A DNA stretch of 64,000 nt from NCBI RefSeq assembly GCF_007751035.1, contig NZ_CP036433.1:7235001-7299000 (forward strand). Direction: 5' to 3'. The stretch is from Lignipirellula cremea (GTDB taxonomy: Bacteria > Planctomycetota > Planctomycetia > Pirellulales > Pirellulaceae). The position numbers and the translations under genes are program-made. This document shows, piece after piece, positions 40,094-48,063 of the stretch. Position 1 is the first letter of the stretch. Every line of letters begins with the position of its first letter. The notes under the pieces were generated by a model. That model was not told the DNA's origin, did not search any database, and saw only the letters and a program-made list of their open reading frames with translations.

Positions 40094-41176
40094 ATGGCAG
40101 ATGATAGCGGCGACAAAACACACGAAGCCACCGACCATCGCCGTGAACAAGCGCGCGAACAGGGGCAGATTCCCAAGAGCCAGGATCTGTCGTCCGCCGT
40201 GCTGCTGGCCGGGGCGTTGATGGTGTTCTACTGGTGGGGACTGGGGATTTTTGAGTTTATCGGCCGTTTGATGCAGCAGCAGCTGGGCGGCGACGCCATG
40301 CTGACCGTGTCGCCGGAGCTGGCGGTCAGCCTGTTCCGGGCCGTGCTGATCGACCTGGCCTGGGCCTTGCTGCCGCTGTTGCTGGGGCTGTTTCTGCTGG
40401 CGATTATCGTGCAGGTGGGGCAGGTCGGCTTTCTGTTCCTGCCGCAGAAGCTGCAGTTCAACATGAAACACATCAACCCGATGGAAGGCGCGAAACGGCT
40501 GTTCTCGCTGACGAATGTCGTCCGCTTTGGGTTTGGGCTGTTCAAGGTGACGCTGATCGCCATCACGGCGGTCGTTTCGCTCGTTACCCAGTGGCCGACC
40601 ATTCTGGCGCTGAGCGATACGGGCGTCGGGCAGATCGCCACGTTTCTGGCCAGCCTGATCTTCTGGACCTGCGTCCGCATTGCCGGCCTGCTGCTGGTGC
40701 TGGCGGTGGCCGAGTATGCATTCCAGCGCTGGAAGCATGAACAAGACCTGCGGATGTCGACCCAGGAGATGCGCGACGAACTGAAGAATCAGCAGGGCGA
40801 TCCGCAAATGATCGCCCGTCGCCGCGCCGTGCAGCGGCAGCTGGTTATGAATCGACTGAGCGGGATCGTCCCCGAAGCCGATGTGGTGGTGACCAACCCG
40901 ACCGAGCTGGCGATCGCCCTGAAGTACGACTACGACACCATGCCGGCGCCGGTGGTGGTCGCCAAAGGGGCCGGCGTGCTGGCCGCCCGGATTCGTCGCT
41001 TGGCGCTGGAAAACGGCGTCCCGATTGTCGAGCGGAAAGAGCTGGCCCGGGCGCTCTACGCCGAAGTCGAAGTCAACCGCCCGGTGCCCGAACAACGTTT
41101 CGCCGCCGTCGCGGAAGTGCTGCGATACGTGTACCAGCTCCAGGGGAAAACGATCCCCGGCATCAACCGGAGTTAA
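40094..41176 (+). CDS. flhB: Flagellar export switch protein FlhB
   Basis: The 360-residue protein has four TM helices in the first ~215 residues and a cytoplasmic C-terminal domain. Signatures are the N-terminal THEATDHRREQAREQGQIPKS, LQFNMKHINPMEGAKRLFS, and the autocleavage region VVVTNPTELAIALKYD. The conserved NPTH is NPTE here: the Asn-Pro cleavage bond is kept but His is replaced by Glu. FlhB controls substrate switching from hook to filament. GAVDVS-type neighbours such as flhA are not in the window; the run ends here. Confidence 0.93.
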   Translation: MADDSGDKTHEATDHRREQAREQGQIPKSQDLSSAVLLAGALMVFYWWGLGIFEFIGRLMQQQLGGDAMLTVSPELAVSLFRAVLIDLAWALLPLLLGLFLLAIIVQVGQVGFLFLPQKLQFNMKHINPMEGAKRLFSLTNVVRFGFGLFKVTLIAITAVVSLVTQWPTILALSDTGVGQIATFLASLIFWTCVRIAGLLLVLAVAEYAFQRWKHEQDLRMSTQEMRDELKNQQGDPQMIARRRAVQRQLVMNRLSGIVPEADVVVTNPTELAIALKYDYDTMPAPVVVAKGAGVLAARIRRLALENGVPIVERKELARALYAEVEVNRPVPEQRFAAVAEVLRYVYQLQGKTIPGINRS

Positions 41177-41204
41177 ACGCTCCCACAGGCGCAGCAGGTC
41201 GACG

Positions 41205-41290
41205 GTCGCTCCGCGAGAAGAATCCCTGCCGGATTCTGGCCCGTCGTACTGAGAAAGAGCAGACGCCTGACGGTCGATTTCTGACTTTCC
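41205..41290 (-). repeat. BIME-like hairpin repeat, fragment (copy 6)
   Basis: The block CTGCCGGATTCTGGCCCGTCGTACTGAGAAAGAGCAGACGCC matches the distal flank of reverse-oriented copies. The hairpins are lost; only GGTCGATTTC and GACTTTCCGG remain. Confidence 0.55.
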
Positions 41291-41435
41291 GGACAGCGAC
41301 GTCCCGCACGCAAACGCTTCTTCATTCGCCGCCTGTCAAAACAGTTCCCGTCAGGTGCTTAAGATAATGGCCCCGGGGCGTTAAGATGGGAGCGTGTGGC
41401 GTGTACGGGATGGTTTTCCTTCAAGGAGTTTGAGA

Positions 41436-41906
41436 ATGGCGGAACCGGAAATTGTGACGGTATACTCCAGCATGGTAATCACCAATGGGCCGCTGGTGCA
41501 GATTTTTCTGGAACAGGACGGCATCGCCTCCCAGATTTTCGACGTAGCCCCTTTCACCGGCGCGTACCACGAACTCGATCCTGCGAACGCCGCGCAAATC
41601 TGGGTCGGAGTCCAGCCGTCCGATGCGGAGGCCGCCAAAGACCTGCTGGCAAAGCATTTTGACGCCTGGGTCGAAAAACGGAAGAAGTATAAAGAGGAAG
41701 CCGGACCCGCCCAGGCGGAGTGCGACGACTGCGGCAAAACGAGCGAGTTCCCCGCCAGCGACCGCGGCACCGTGCAGGACTGCCCCCATTGCGGCAGCTT
41801 TCTCGATGTGCCCGGCGACGACGATGAAATTTACGACTGGGCGGAAGCAGAATCGCTCCCCTCCGAAGAAGACCTGGAGGAACCGCCTGAGGACGATGTC
41901 TGGTAA
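41436..41906 (+). CDS. DUF2007-like protein with zinc ribbon
   Basis: ATG 41436 has AAGGAG eight bases upstream. The 156-residue product starts with a signal-transducer-like fold (VTVYSSMVITNGPLVQIFLE; AYHELDPANAAQIWVGVQPS; AEAAKDLLAKHFD), resembling DUF2007 (PII-like, unknown function). A zinc ribbon follows (CDDC at ~98-101 and CPHC at ~117-120). The tail is strongly acidic. It probably senses or binds a partner in the cytoplasm; the function is not known. It lies 107 bp before the nucleotidyltransferase gene and may be co-transcribed with it. Confidence 0.72.
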   Translation: MAEPEIVTVYSSMVITNGPLVQIFLEQDGIASQIFDVAPFTGAYHELDPANAAQIWVGVQPSDAEAAKDLLAKHFDAWVEKRKKYKEEAGPAQAECDDCGKTSEFPASDRGTVQDCPHCGSFLDVPGDDDEIYDWAEAESLPSEEDLEEPPEDDVW

Positions 41907-42013
41907 ACCGCCAGCGCGACCGATCGGCGTTTCCCGTCCCGCAGCGGCGGCTGCAAACCTTTACGATCCTTGCGAACGCCCCCGAAAGCGTTCCTGTTAG
42001 AAAAGTCTGCGAC

Positions 42014-43093
42014 ATGCTTCATGCAATCATCATGGCCGGCGGAGCCGGCACCCGCTTCTGGCCCGCCAGCACCAAAGACCTGCCCAAGCAGCTGCTTGAT
42101 CTGGCTTCCCAGCGGACCATGATCCAGGAAACGTGCGATCGGCTGGGCGATCTGGTTCCCGCCAACCGCACGTTCATTGTGACGAACCAACGCCTGGTCG
42201 AAGGGATCGCGGCCCAACTGCCCGATCTGCCGGCCGGCTCGATCGTTGGCGAACCGTGCAAACGCGATACGGCCCCCTGCGTCGGTCTGGCGGCGGCGCT
42301 CGTCGCGCACCAGGACCCCGACGGCGTCATGGTCGTCATGCCGGCCGACCATGTGATTCGTCCTTCCAGCAAGTTCCGCAGCGCGATCGAATTCGCCGCT
42401 GGCCTGGTCGAAGAAGCGCCGGAGCGGATCGTCACGTTTGGCATCCGGCCTACCTATCCGGCCGCCACGTACGGCTACATTGAACGCGGCGCCCCCTTGC
42501 CTGATCAGGGCGAATACAAAACGTTCCAGATCAACCAGTTCCGCGAAAAGCCTTCGGTGGAAGTCGCCGAAGAATACCTGCAGCGCGGCGGCTTTTACTG
42601 GAACGCCGGGATCTTTCTCTGGAAAGCCAGCACCATTCTCCAGGCGCTGGAAAAGTTTGAACCCAAGATGTTCGGGCATATTCAAACGATCGCCCAGGCG
42701 ATCGGGACCGACGCCTTCGCCGAAGTGCTGGAGCGGGAGTTCGCCGCGATTGAAGGGAAGTCGATCGACTACGCCGTAATGGAACGGCACGAGAACCGCC
42801 TGGTCGTCGAAGCGCCGTTTGAATGGGACGACGTCGGCAACTGGTCGTCGCTGGCCCGACTGAACGAGCCGGACGAAAACGGCAACATTGTGATCGGCCG
42901 GCACGTCGGCGTGGACACGGCCGGCTCCATCATCCGCAGCAGCGGCCAGCACCTGGTCGCCACGCTCGGCATGCAGGATTGCATCATCGTGCACACACCC
43001 ACCGCCACCATGGTCGCCAACCGAAAAGACGAAGAAAGCGTCCGCAAGCTGGTCGAAATGATCGGCGAACGCGGCTGGCACGAATACCTTTAA
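42014..43093 (+). CDS. manC: Mannose-1-phosphate guanylyltransferase
   Basis: The 359-residue protein begins with the nucleotidyltransferase signature AIIMAGGAGTRFWPAS...PKQ. It also has VVMPADHVI (metal Asp), TFGIRPTYPAATYGYIERG, FREKP, GGFYWNAGIFLWKA and FEWDDVGNW. These agree with GDP-mannose pyrophosphorylases (GTP + mannose-1-P to GDP-mannose). The isomerase half of bifunctional ManC proteins is absent; length fits the monofunctional form. GDP-mannose feeds polysaccharide and glycoprotein synthesis. The gene converges on the PLP enzyme across a tandem repeat array. Confidence 0.92.
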   Translation: MLHAIIMAGGAGTRFWPASTKDLPKQLLDLASQRTMIQETCDRLGDLVPANRTFIVTNQRLVEGIAAQLPDLPAGSIVGEPCKRDTAPCVGLAAALVAHQDPDGVMVVMPADHVIRPSSKFRSAIEFAAGLVEEAPERIVTFGIRPTYPAATYGYIERGAPLPDQGEYKTFQINQFREKPSVEVAEEYLQRGGFYWNAGIFLWKASTILQALEKFEPKMFGHIQTIAQAIGTDAFAEVLEREFAAIEGKSIDYAVMERHENRLVVEAPFEWDDVGNWSSLARLNEPDENGNIVIGRHVGVDTAGSIIRSSGQHLVATLGMQDCIIVHTPTATMVANRKDEESVRKLVEMIGERGWHEYL

Positions 43094-43422
43094 ACATCAC
43101 CAAGGAACGCGGGCAAATAACGTCGGCTTTTTACTCAACAGGGACCACAAAATCTGCCCCTGCAAGCCGAACGCGCTAGCGTCGGGCCGTTCTGACCCTG
43201 CAAACCGCACGCGCTAGCGTCGGGCCGTTCTGCCCCTGCAAACCGAACGCGCTAGCGTCGGGCCATTCTGACCCTGCAAGCCGCACGCGCTAGCGTCGGG
43301 CCGTTCTGACCCTGCAAGCCGAACGCGCTAGCGTCGGGCCGTTCTGCCCCTGCAAACCGAACGCGCTAGCGTCGGGCCATTCTGACCCTGCAAGCCGCAC
43401 GCGCTAGCGTCGGGCCGTTCTT
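43094..43422. repeat. Seven tandem 38-bp units with GCTAGC palindrome
   Basis: Units lie at 43157-43194, 43195-43232, 43233-43270, 43271-43308, 43309-43346, 43347-43384 and 43385-43422. Each holds gcacgcgctagcgtcgggcc or the gaacg variant, after ccctgcaa. Four variable positions show that units 3-4 and 6-7 are identical, a sign of a 3-unit duplication. The last unit overlaps the stop codon of the PLP-enzyme gene. 43094-43156 holds only a fragment (catcaccaaggaacgcgg) shared with 39693-39712. Confidence 0.93.
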
Positions 43423-44611
43423 AGATCTGGTCGAGGGCCTGGCTCAGGTCGGCGATCAGGTCTTCTGTTTCTTCCACGCCGCAGGCCAGCCGGATCATGT
43501 TGTCCTGAATGCCAAACTTCTCGCGATCTTCCGGCGTGCACTGGTAATAGCTCATCACCAGCGGCTGTTCGATCAACGATTCCACGCCGCCCAGGCTGGG
43601 GCCGATGCGCGGCAGCTTGACGGAGTCGACCACTTTGGCCGTCCGTTTCCAGTCGGCGTCTTTCACCAGGAACGTCACCAGGCCGCCGTATCCGCTCATG
43701 GTACGCTTGGCCACGTCATGATACGGGTGCGATTCCAGCCCCGCGTAGTAGACCCGTTCAATCTTGGGGTGACGATCGAGGAATTCGGCGACCGCCTGGC
43801 CGTTGGCGTTGTGTTGTCGCATCCGCAGGGCGAACGTTTTCAAACCGCGTTGCAGCAGGTACATGTTATGGGGCGAGTTGACCGCGCCCATGATGCCGCG
43901 CAGATAACGGACGCTTTCCAGCTTGCTCTCATCGCCAATGATCACGCCGGCCAGCAGGTCGTTGTGCCCGCCCAGGTACTTGGTGGCCGAGTGCAGCACG
44001 TAGTCGATCCCGTGCGCGAGAGGCCGGACGTTAAACGGCGTGGCGAGCGTGGCGTCGATCAGCGTTTCGACCCCATGGCGGCGGCCGATCTCGGCAAACC
44101 GATCCAGGTCGACGATGCTCATGTGCGGATTGGTCGGCGATTCGCTGACCAGCAGTTTGGTGTGGGGGCCGATCACGGCTTCCATCGCGTCGTAGTCGCC
44201 CGTTTTCACCTGGCGGGTGACCACGCCAAAGCGGGCCAGGTGCTTATTGCAGAACTCGCGGCTGCGGTGGTAGCACTCATCAAAGAAGACGACTTCATCG
44301 CCGGCGCTGAGTTTCGTCATGAACAGGCCGACGATGGCCGCCATCCCGCTGGAATACAAAATGGCGCTCTCGCCGCCTTCCAGCGCGGCCAGCTTGGCTT
44401 CGACGACCTTTTCGTTCGGGTTGCCGTAGCGGCCGTATTCCTCGCGCGGCTGCTTCTGTTCGATAAAGTCGATGACATCCTGCGTCGAAGTGAACGTATA
44501 GGTCGACGCGAAGACAACCGGATCCGTAATAGAATCCAGCGGTTTCAGCCGGGCTTCGCCGGCATGAATGGCAAGGGTGGAAAATCCCTGGGGACGATCG
44601 TTCGCGGTCAT
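43421..44611 (-). CDS. Cys/Met metabolism PLP-dependent enzyme (cystathionine gamma-synthase family)
   Basis: The 396-residue protein is typical of the family. YGRYGNPN (substrate and PLP phosphate contacts), SSGMAAIVGL, SPTNPHMSIVDL, LIDATLATP (Asp to the PLP ring) and HSATKYLGGHND with the Schiff-base Lys211 are all present. ESLIEQP and RLACGVEETEDLIADL end the protein. Members perform gamma-synthase, beta- or gamma-lyase, or sulfhydrylase reactions of sulfur amino acids. The sequence cannot tell which; the residue after SPTNP is unlike the usual L-K/R form. The stop codon lies inside the last unit of the tandem repeat. Confidence 0.88.
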   Translation of the reverse strand: MTANDRPQGFSTLAIHAGEARLKPLDSITDPVVFASTYTFTSTQDVIDFIEQKQPREEYGRYGNPNEKVVEAKLAALEGGESAILYSSGMAAIVGLFMTKLSAGDEVVFFDECYHRSREFCNKHLARFGVVTRQVKTGDYDAMEAVIGPHTKLLVSESPTNPHMSIVDLDRFAEIGRRHGVETLIDATLATPFNVRPLAHGIDYVLHSATKYLGGHNDLLAGVIIGDESKLESVRYLRGIMGAVNSPHNMYLLQRGLKTFALRMRQHNANGQAVAEFLDRHPKIERVYYAGLESHPYHDVAKRTMSGYGGLVTFLVKDADWKRTAKVVDSVKLPRIGPSLGGVESLIEQPLVMSYYQCTPEDREKFGIQDNMIRLACGVEETEDLIADLSQALDQI

Positions 44612-44865
44612 AAGCGCGGGGGCTCCGGATATTAGGTCGGGAGGGCCGCGCCAACGGAACAGATCACTCCCCTCCGGAGAACTGGAAAATCTCTACGGAA
44701 GGGCCAAAGAGTGACTGGCTCTTTAGCAGATAAGGCTGCAAGCGGCCGCAAATCCCTGACTTCTCCTGGCATTGTAGCGCCCCCGGATACAGACCGCAAG
44801 GTCCAGCCATCGGGGCGTCAGGCCCCCCGCTGAAATTATCCCAGAATCGCCCAGGGTACGCACTT

Positions 44866-44925
44866 TCACGCCGCCACGGGCAAACGTTTGCCGGCCGGCT
44901 TCCCCTGCGCGGCCGCTTCATGCCG
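44866..44925 (-). pseudogene. Remnant of the 3' end of a 48064-type gene
   Basis: Reading the minus strand gives ...HEAAAQGKPAGKRLPVAA-stop, parallel to LYEAVSPPKPTGERLPVVA-stop of the gene at 48064-48768. The nucleotides agree in blocks (cgcc(g/a)ccacgggcaa, gccgg, ggctt, gcttc). Nothing upstream belongs to the gene, so this is a scar or duplicated tail. Confidence 0.5.
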
Positions 44926-45030
44926 AGTCGCCTCCCGCGGCCGGGTCGATAGGGTTAGCGAAACGGAAGCGAGTGGGCTAAAACTGCAGGAGGACGTCGG
45001 TGAAACGGAACCAACGTAAAGAACCCTGAT

Positions 45031-45063
45031 CCTGTGAGCCGAACGCCTGGCGTCGGGCCGTTC
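45031..45063. repeat. Diverged single unit of the 38-bp repeat
   Basis: ctgtgagccgaacgcctgg followed by cgtcgggccgttc matches the tandem unit, with the GCTAGC centre mutated to CCTGGC. It lies ~40 bp before slyX. Confidence 0.65.
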
Positions 45064-45106
45064 ATCTTCTTCCGCGTTCCTATCGCACCTCACGAGCAAC
45101 TCAATA

Positions 45107-45331
45107 ATGCCTGAACCCAATCCGCTGCAGGATCGCGTCACCAAACTCGAAGAAAGCACAGCGCACCAGGAACATCTGGTCGAGCAACTGAACCAGATCG
45201 TCATTCAGCTGCGTGTCGATCTCGAACGCCTGGAATCCGAGAACCGGGAACACCGGCGCCAGGTAAAGTGGCTGACGGAAAACAACACGACCAGCCAGGA
45301 AATCGTCGACGAGAAGCCCCCGCATTATTAA
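45107..45331 (+). CDS. slyX: SlyX-family coiled-coil protein
   Basis: The 74-residue protein is one continuous coiled coil (LQDRVTKLEESTAHQEHLVE followed by heptads to VKWLTENN) and ends in the family-typical EKPPHY. SlyX proteins are small cytoplasmic coiled coils of unclear function. Length and the terminal PPHY agree well. Confidence 0.85.
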   Translation: MPEPNPLQDRVTKLEESTAHQEHLVEQLNQIVIQLRVDLERLESENREHRRQVKWLTENNTTSQEIVDEKPPHY

Positions 45332-45777
45332 TGCAGGCGGAAGGGCCGCCCAAATCGCCAGGGTATCGGTGGGGGTTAGAGAGCCAGAGTTTGGCTGGCC
45401 GCTTTTGCCGGTCCGAAAGGCAACCGGAATTGGAGGGAAATTCCGAACAATTAACCGCTTGAGTCACTAGACTCGAAAGTTGGAAAAATCCTCCGCGAGT
45501 GACCGCACGTGTCCAAATGTTCAGAATAATTCAAAACCATCCTTCTTCCAAAAAAATTAACGCTAACTCCCACTTCAACCAAGGGGCAGCTCGTCAGTTC
45601 GCTGGCGCTCCCCCCCAGTCCGATCCGTTTCAGGCAAGACAGTTGATAGCCGCTCTTGGGGTCGCTACGATTGCAAAATAAACCCCGACTCCCACGCATG
45701 GGGGAAATCATGCACGAGGCCTTTCCGAGTGCGATGGGGAACACTTCTGACAAAACGCATTCGAACCCGGGCGGCAG
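45332..45777. other. 446-bp AT-richer region upstream of the three-gene operon
   Basis: Base composition falls visibly here compared with the neighbours, marking the left edge of an accessory segment. A 60-codon frame at 45499-45681 has no recognisable feature and is not called. The probable promoter of the downstream operon lies here (AT-rich 45520-45570). No tRNA or attachment-site duplication is visible. Confidence 0.5.
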
Positions 45778-45781
45778 ATGA
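45698..45781 (+). CDS. Possible 27-codon leader ORF
   Basis: ATG 45698 opens a 27-residue frame whose TGA overlaps the ATG of the next gene (ATGA at 45778-45781). The overlap geometry equals that of coupled genes and may set translation of the first operon gene. There is no conservation data, so it may be chance. Confidence 0.25.
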   Translation: MGEIMHEAFPSAMGNTSDKTHSNPGGR

Positions 45782-46827
45782 AAAAGCTCTACTCTGGACT
45801 TCTAGAGATTGTTGATCAACAGTGCAATGCAGAGCAGATTTCACACCTGCTGCGTAAAATAAAAGAAACCAGTGAACTTGCAAAATCCGAAATTCGATGC
45901 TCGGGGAAAAAAAGTGTTCTTATCGAAAACGTGAGTCGCGCCATTGGTCGTGGATTGATATCGACCGAGACGGTCCATGATTTGGTCCGCGATTGTGAAG
46001 AAAATGGCGCTCAGCATATTTTTCTTTATCGCCCGACGAGCCGTGTTGTTAAAGATCGCTTGTCCGACGGAACGGAAGTCGCAGAGAAACTATTTGGCGA
46101 ATGTTGGGGACCTGACTATTTCCCAATCTTTGACCGTCGAGAAGAAGAGTTGGTTTGGGTCGATTTTCGTATGGGACTGGCAGGTAAACCAAAGGACTGG
46201 ATTGCCAAGATTTATGGCCACGAACGGCATTATAAAGTCGAGAAGCGTACCAAGGAGACAATTTCCTCGACGGCCTACCGCGAAGTAATTGACTACACCA
46301 TGGACAATTATTCCACGGTATTACTTTTTCGCTGGAACCACCCCGATCTCTTAGAAGTGCGGATCGACCAGCACGGGGGACAGAAATCCGGCGTCATCGA
46401 CGACCGGCTCAACTCCGCGTTGAAGATGTTTTCGGAGGTTGTCGCTCCCGACGACTTACCGGCATACAGTCTCAGCCACTCAATTACCGATATGATTAGA
46501 AATCGAGTCGCCAACAAACATGCCTACGCGATTGGATCTGTAAAGCTTCTCGACGTTCGCCGCGGTATAATAGAATTTCATCCTTACGATCCAGAAGAAG
46601 AGCTTGACGCTGAAAATGGTCGTTCAAACGCGCTAGATCAGCTAATTAAGTCTGCAGCCGTTGGCCACAGGTTAGCTATCCAATGGAAGCCTTGTGGCGA
46701 CACGCCACAATGCTTTCCGGGTAATGGACTTCTGACTACTGCGACAGGTGCAGGATGTAATGACTTGGTCGTTTCGTCAAAAACGACAGCCCCAGTGCTA
46801 AACTATGTCACGAATAAACTTCGATAA
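45778..46827 (+). CDS. Unknown protein, first gene of accessory operon
   Basis: The protein has 349 residues; I do not recognise the family. The N-terminal ~100 residues are helical and charged (LLEIVDQQCNAEQISHLLRK); the central part is beta-rich with Trp and aromatic residues (ELVWVDFRMG; STVLLFRWNHPDLLEVRIDQ). The second half has SLSHSITDMIRNRVANKH and a Gly/Thr-rich end. No Walker, nuclease or methylase motif stands out. Codon use is AT-richer than in surrounding genes. The next gene starts 23 bp before its stop, so the three downstream frames form an operon. Context (island composition, tight overlaps) suggests defence or another accessory trait; that is inference. Confidence 0.6.
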   Translation: MKKLYSGLLEIVDQQCNAEQISHLLRKIKETSELAKSEIRCSGKKSVLIENVSRAIGRGLISTETVHDLVRDCEENGAQHIFLYRPTSRVVKDRLSDGTEVAEKLFGECWGPDYFPIFDRREEELVWVDFRMGLAGKPKDWIAKIYGHERHYKVEKRTKETISSTAYREVIDYTMDNYSTVLLFRWNHPDLLEVRIDQHGGQKSGVIDDRLNSALKMFSEVVAPDDLPAYSLSHSITDMIRNRVANKHAYAIGSVKLLDVRRGIIEFHPYDPEEELDAENGRSNALDQLIKSAAVGHRLAIQWKPCGDTPQCFPGNGLLTTATGAGCNDLVVSSKTTAPVLNYVTNKLR

Positions 46828-47170
46828 TCTCCGCCGAACCGACCCAGAGCTTTCGAAAGCTTGTTTGGGATTGGAAAGATGGGTGGATACTCATCCAGAT
46901 GTGCGGTTTCTTGAGACCGACCGCTTGTCAGCGGAATTGCCAGAAGTGGCTTCGTGGGAACTCAGCAAGACACTTGTTCGGCTTGCAGAAGGGGGGGATC
47001 TAAGGCTGGGTTATATGGTGCGTACTCCAAGCGGTCCGCTACTGCAAAGCGTATACGACAATGTGAGCGACATCCCGACGGAGCTTGAAGACCGATTTTT
47101 TCAACATACGTTCGAGGTTCGTGACGAGAATATTCTTCCCGTGTTTTTTTTCAGGGAAGAGTTGAAGTGA
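46805..47170 (+). CDS. Unknown small protein, possible winged helix, second gene of accessory operon
   Basis: The 121-residue protein overlaps the first gene by 23 bp. Residues ~35-75 (LETDRLSAELPEVASWELSK, then TLVRLAEGGDLRLGYMVRTP) have the helix-helix-wing spacing of a winged helix. This is pattern reading only. The last part is acidic and aromatic (FFQHTFEVRDENILPVFFFR). It has no catalytic motif. A size of ~120 residues between two larger proteins would suit an adaptor or regulator. Confidence 0.6.
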   Translation: MSRINFDNLRRTDPELSKACLGLERWVDTHPDVRFLETDRLSAELPEVASWELSKTLVRLAEGGDLRLGYMVRTPSGPLLQSVYDNVSDIPTELEDRFFQHTFEVRDENILPVFFFREELK

Positions 47171-47775
47171 TCATCCCCGAGGAGTATTCAGATTGTAATG
47201 GCAGTATCGTGTTATATCTGCACATATGTCTCGCTGGCGTGACTTGCGTGGACGAGCGAAAACGCTTGTTAGGCGAATGGCTTCACACAACTCGCGCCAA
47301 TTGGCCGGCCGAAGAATCGCTCTGGCGCGTGCATTTTCAAGTGGAACTTCAAAGGCTCAACCCATCTTCAACTAAAGTGGTAAACTACGTGGACCAAAGC
47401 AATAGAATCGATGCCAAGAACAGCGTTATTTCGGCAAATCAAGGATCAGGCTCAAGTTTTTTCGCGACGCACTCGGAGATCATCAGCAGTATTAAGAACT
47501 CCGAACGAATGGACAGCGAGTTGCGCAGTGCGCTACTTGATGTTCTCGAATCGCTAAAGGATAGTTCGATTGGTGATGCCGACAAGAGCGACGCCGCAGA
47601 GCAACTCGGAAAAGTCAAAGACGTTTTAGAGCAAGAAACGCCTGACCCATCGCTGTTAAAGCGTTACTGGGACAGGGTCTGGAGCGTGGTTGGCGGTGCG
47701 GTCGACATCGCCCCAAAGGTCTTGAAGCTTGGCACACTGCTCGCAAGTTCCTTTGGAATCGAGGTACCTCTCTAA
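47167..47775 (+). CDS. Unknown protein with C-terminal hydrophobic helix, third gene of accessory operon
   Basis: A GTG start at 47167 overlaps the preceding TGA (GTGA), with GGGAAGAG upstream. The 202-residue product has an N-terminal globular part with Trp/Leu-rich helices, a Ser/Asn/Gln-rich linker (NSVISANQGSGSSFF), a helical hairpin (MDSELRSALLDVLESLKDSS, then DKSDAAEQLGKVKDVLEQET) and a C-terminal hydrophobic or amphipathic segment (VWSVVGGAVDIAPKVLKLGT). A linker, helical hairpin and terminal hydrophobic helix occur in small proteins found in defence islands, where the end may act on a membrane. No family is assigned. Confidence 0.6.
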   Translation: MIIPEEYSDCNGSIVLYLHICLAGVTCVDERKRLLGEWLHTTRANWPAEESLWRVHFQVELQRLNPSSTKVVNYVDQSNRIDAKNSVISANQGSGSSFFATHSEIISSIKNSERMDSELRSALLDVLESLKDSSIGDADKSDAAEQLGKVKDVLEQETPDPSLLKRYWDRVWSVVGGAVDIAPKVLKLGTLLASSFGIEVPL

Positions 47776-48063
47776 TCTTATGAGTAAAACTTCTTGCACT
47801 ACGGCTGGGATGCGGCGACAATTCGCGCCATCCATTATCCGTCTATTTGAAGTGGGATTGCAATCCCGTTGGCGTCTTCATGCCGTAGGAAATCGCAGGG
47901 TGCACACGGCAGGCCAATACAGTAGGCCATCGACTTTCTGCTGTCTCGGCGGCTTGAAGCGCGCGAGTTCCTCGTTACGGGGTTGCAGAACTCCGCGCAA
48001 AACGACGCTCGCACCTGCGTCTCTTCTGCAGTTTGCCCTAAGCCCCTGCCAGATGCTCGCCCG
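47776..48063. other. Intergenic region at right edge of the accessory segment
   Basis: The 288 bp shows a mixed composition returning to high GC. No gene, repeat copy or clear terminator is seen. Confidence 0.5.

Larger units (their letters stand above)
44612..45106. other. 495-bp divergent intergenic region with repeat and gene remnants
   Basis: Contents are the promoter side of the PLP enzyme, a short hairpin AAAGAG/CTCTTT at 44705-44723, a remnant homologous to the 3' end of the 48064 gene (44866-44925), and a diverged single 38-bp repeat unit (about 45031-45063) just upstream of slyX. No riboswitch fold is recognised. Confidence 0.6.

Noticed and set aside
43157-43422. CRISPR array
   Set aside because: The 38-bp units are directly contiguous without spacers; there are no cas genes.
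44612-44860. SAM riboswitch before the Cys/Met PLP enzyme
   Set aside because: None of the conserved SAM-aptamer sequence blocks was found; only a short 6-bp stem is visible.
45499-45681. 60-codon ORF upstream of the accessory operon
   Set aside because: No recognisable features, no ribosome site, and not coupled to a gene.
45740-45785. tRNA T-arm (gttcgaa near 45755, either strand)
   Set aside because: The surrounding sequence does not form a cloverleaf or acceptor stem.
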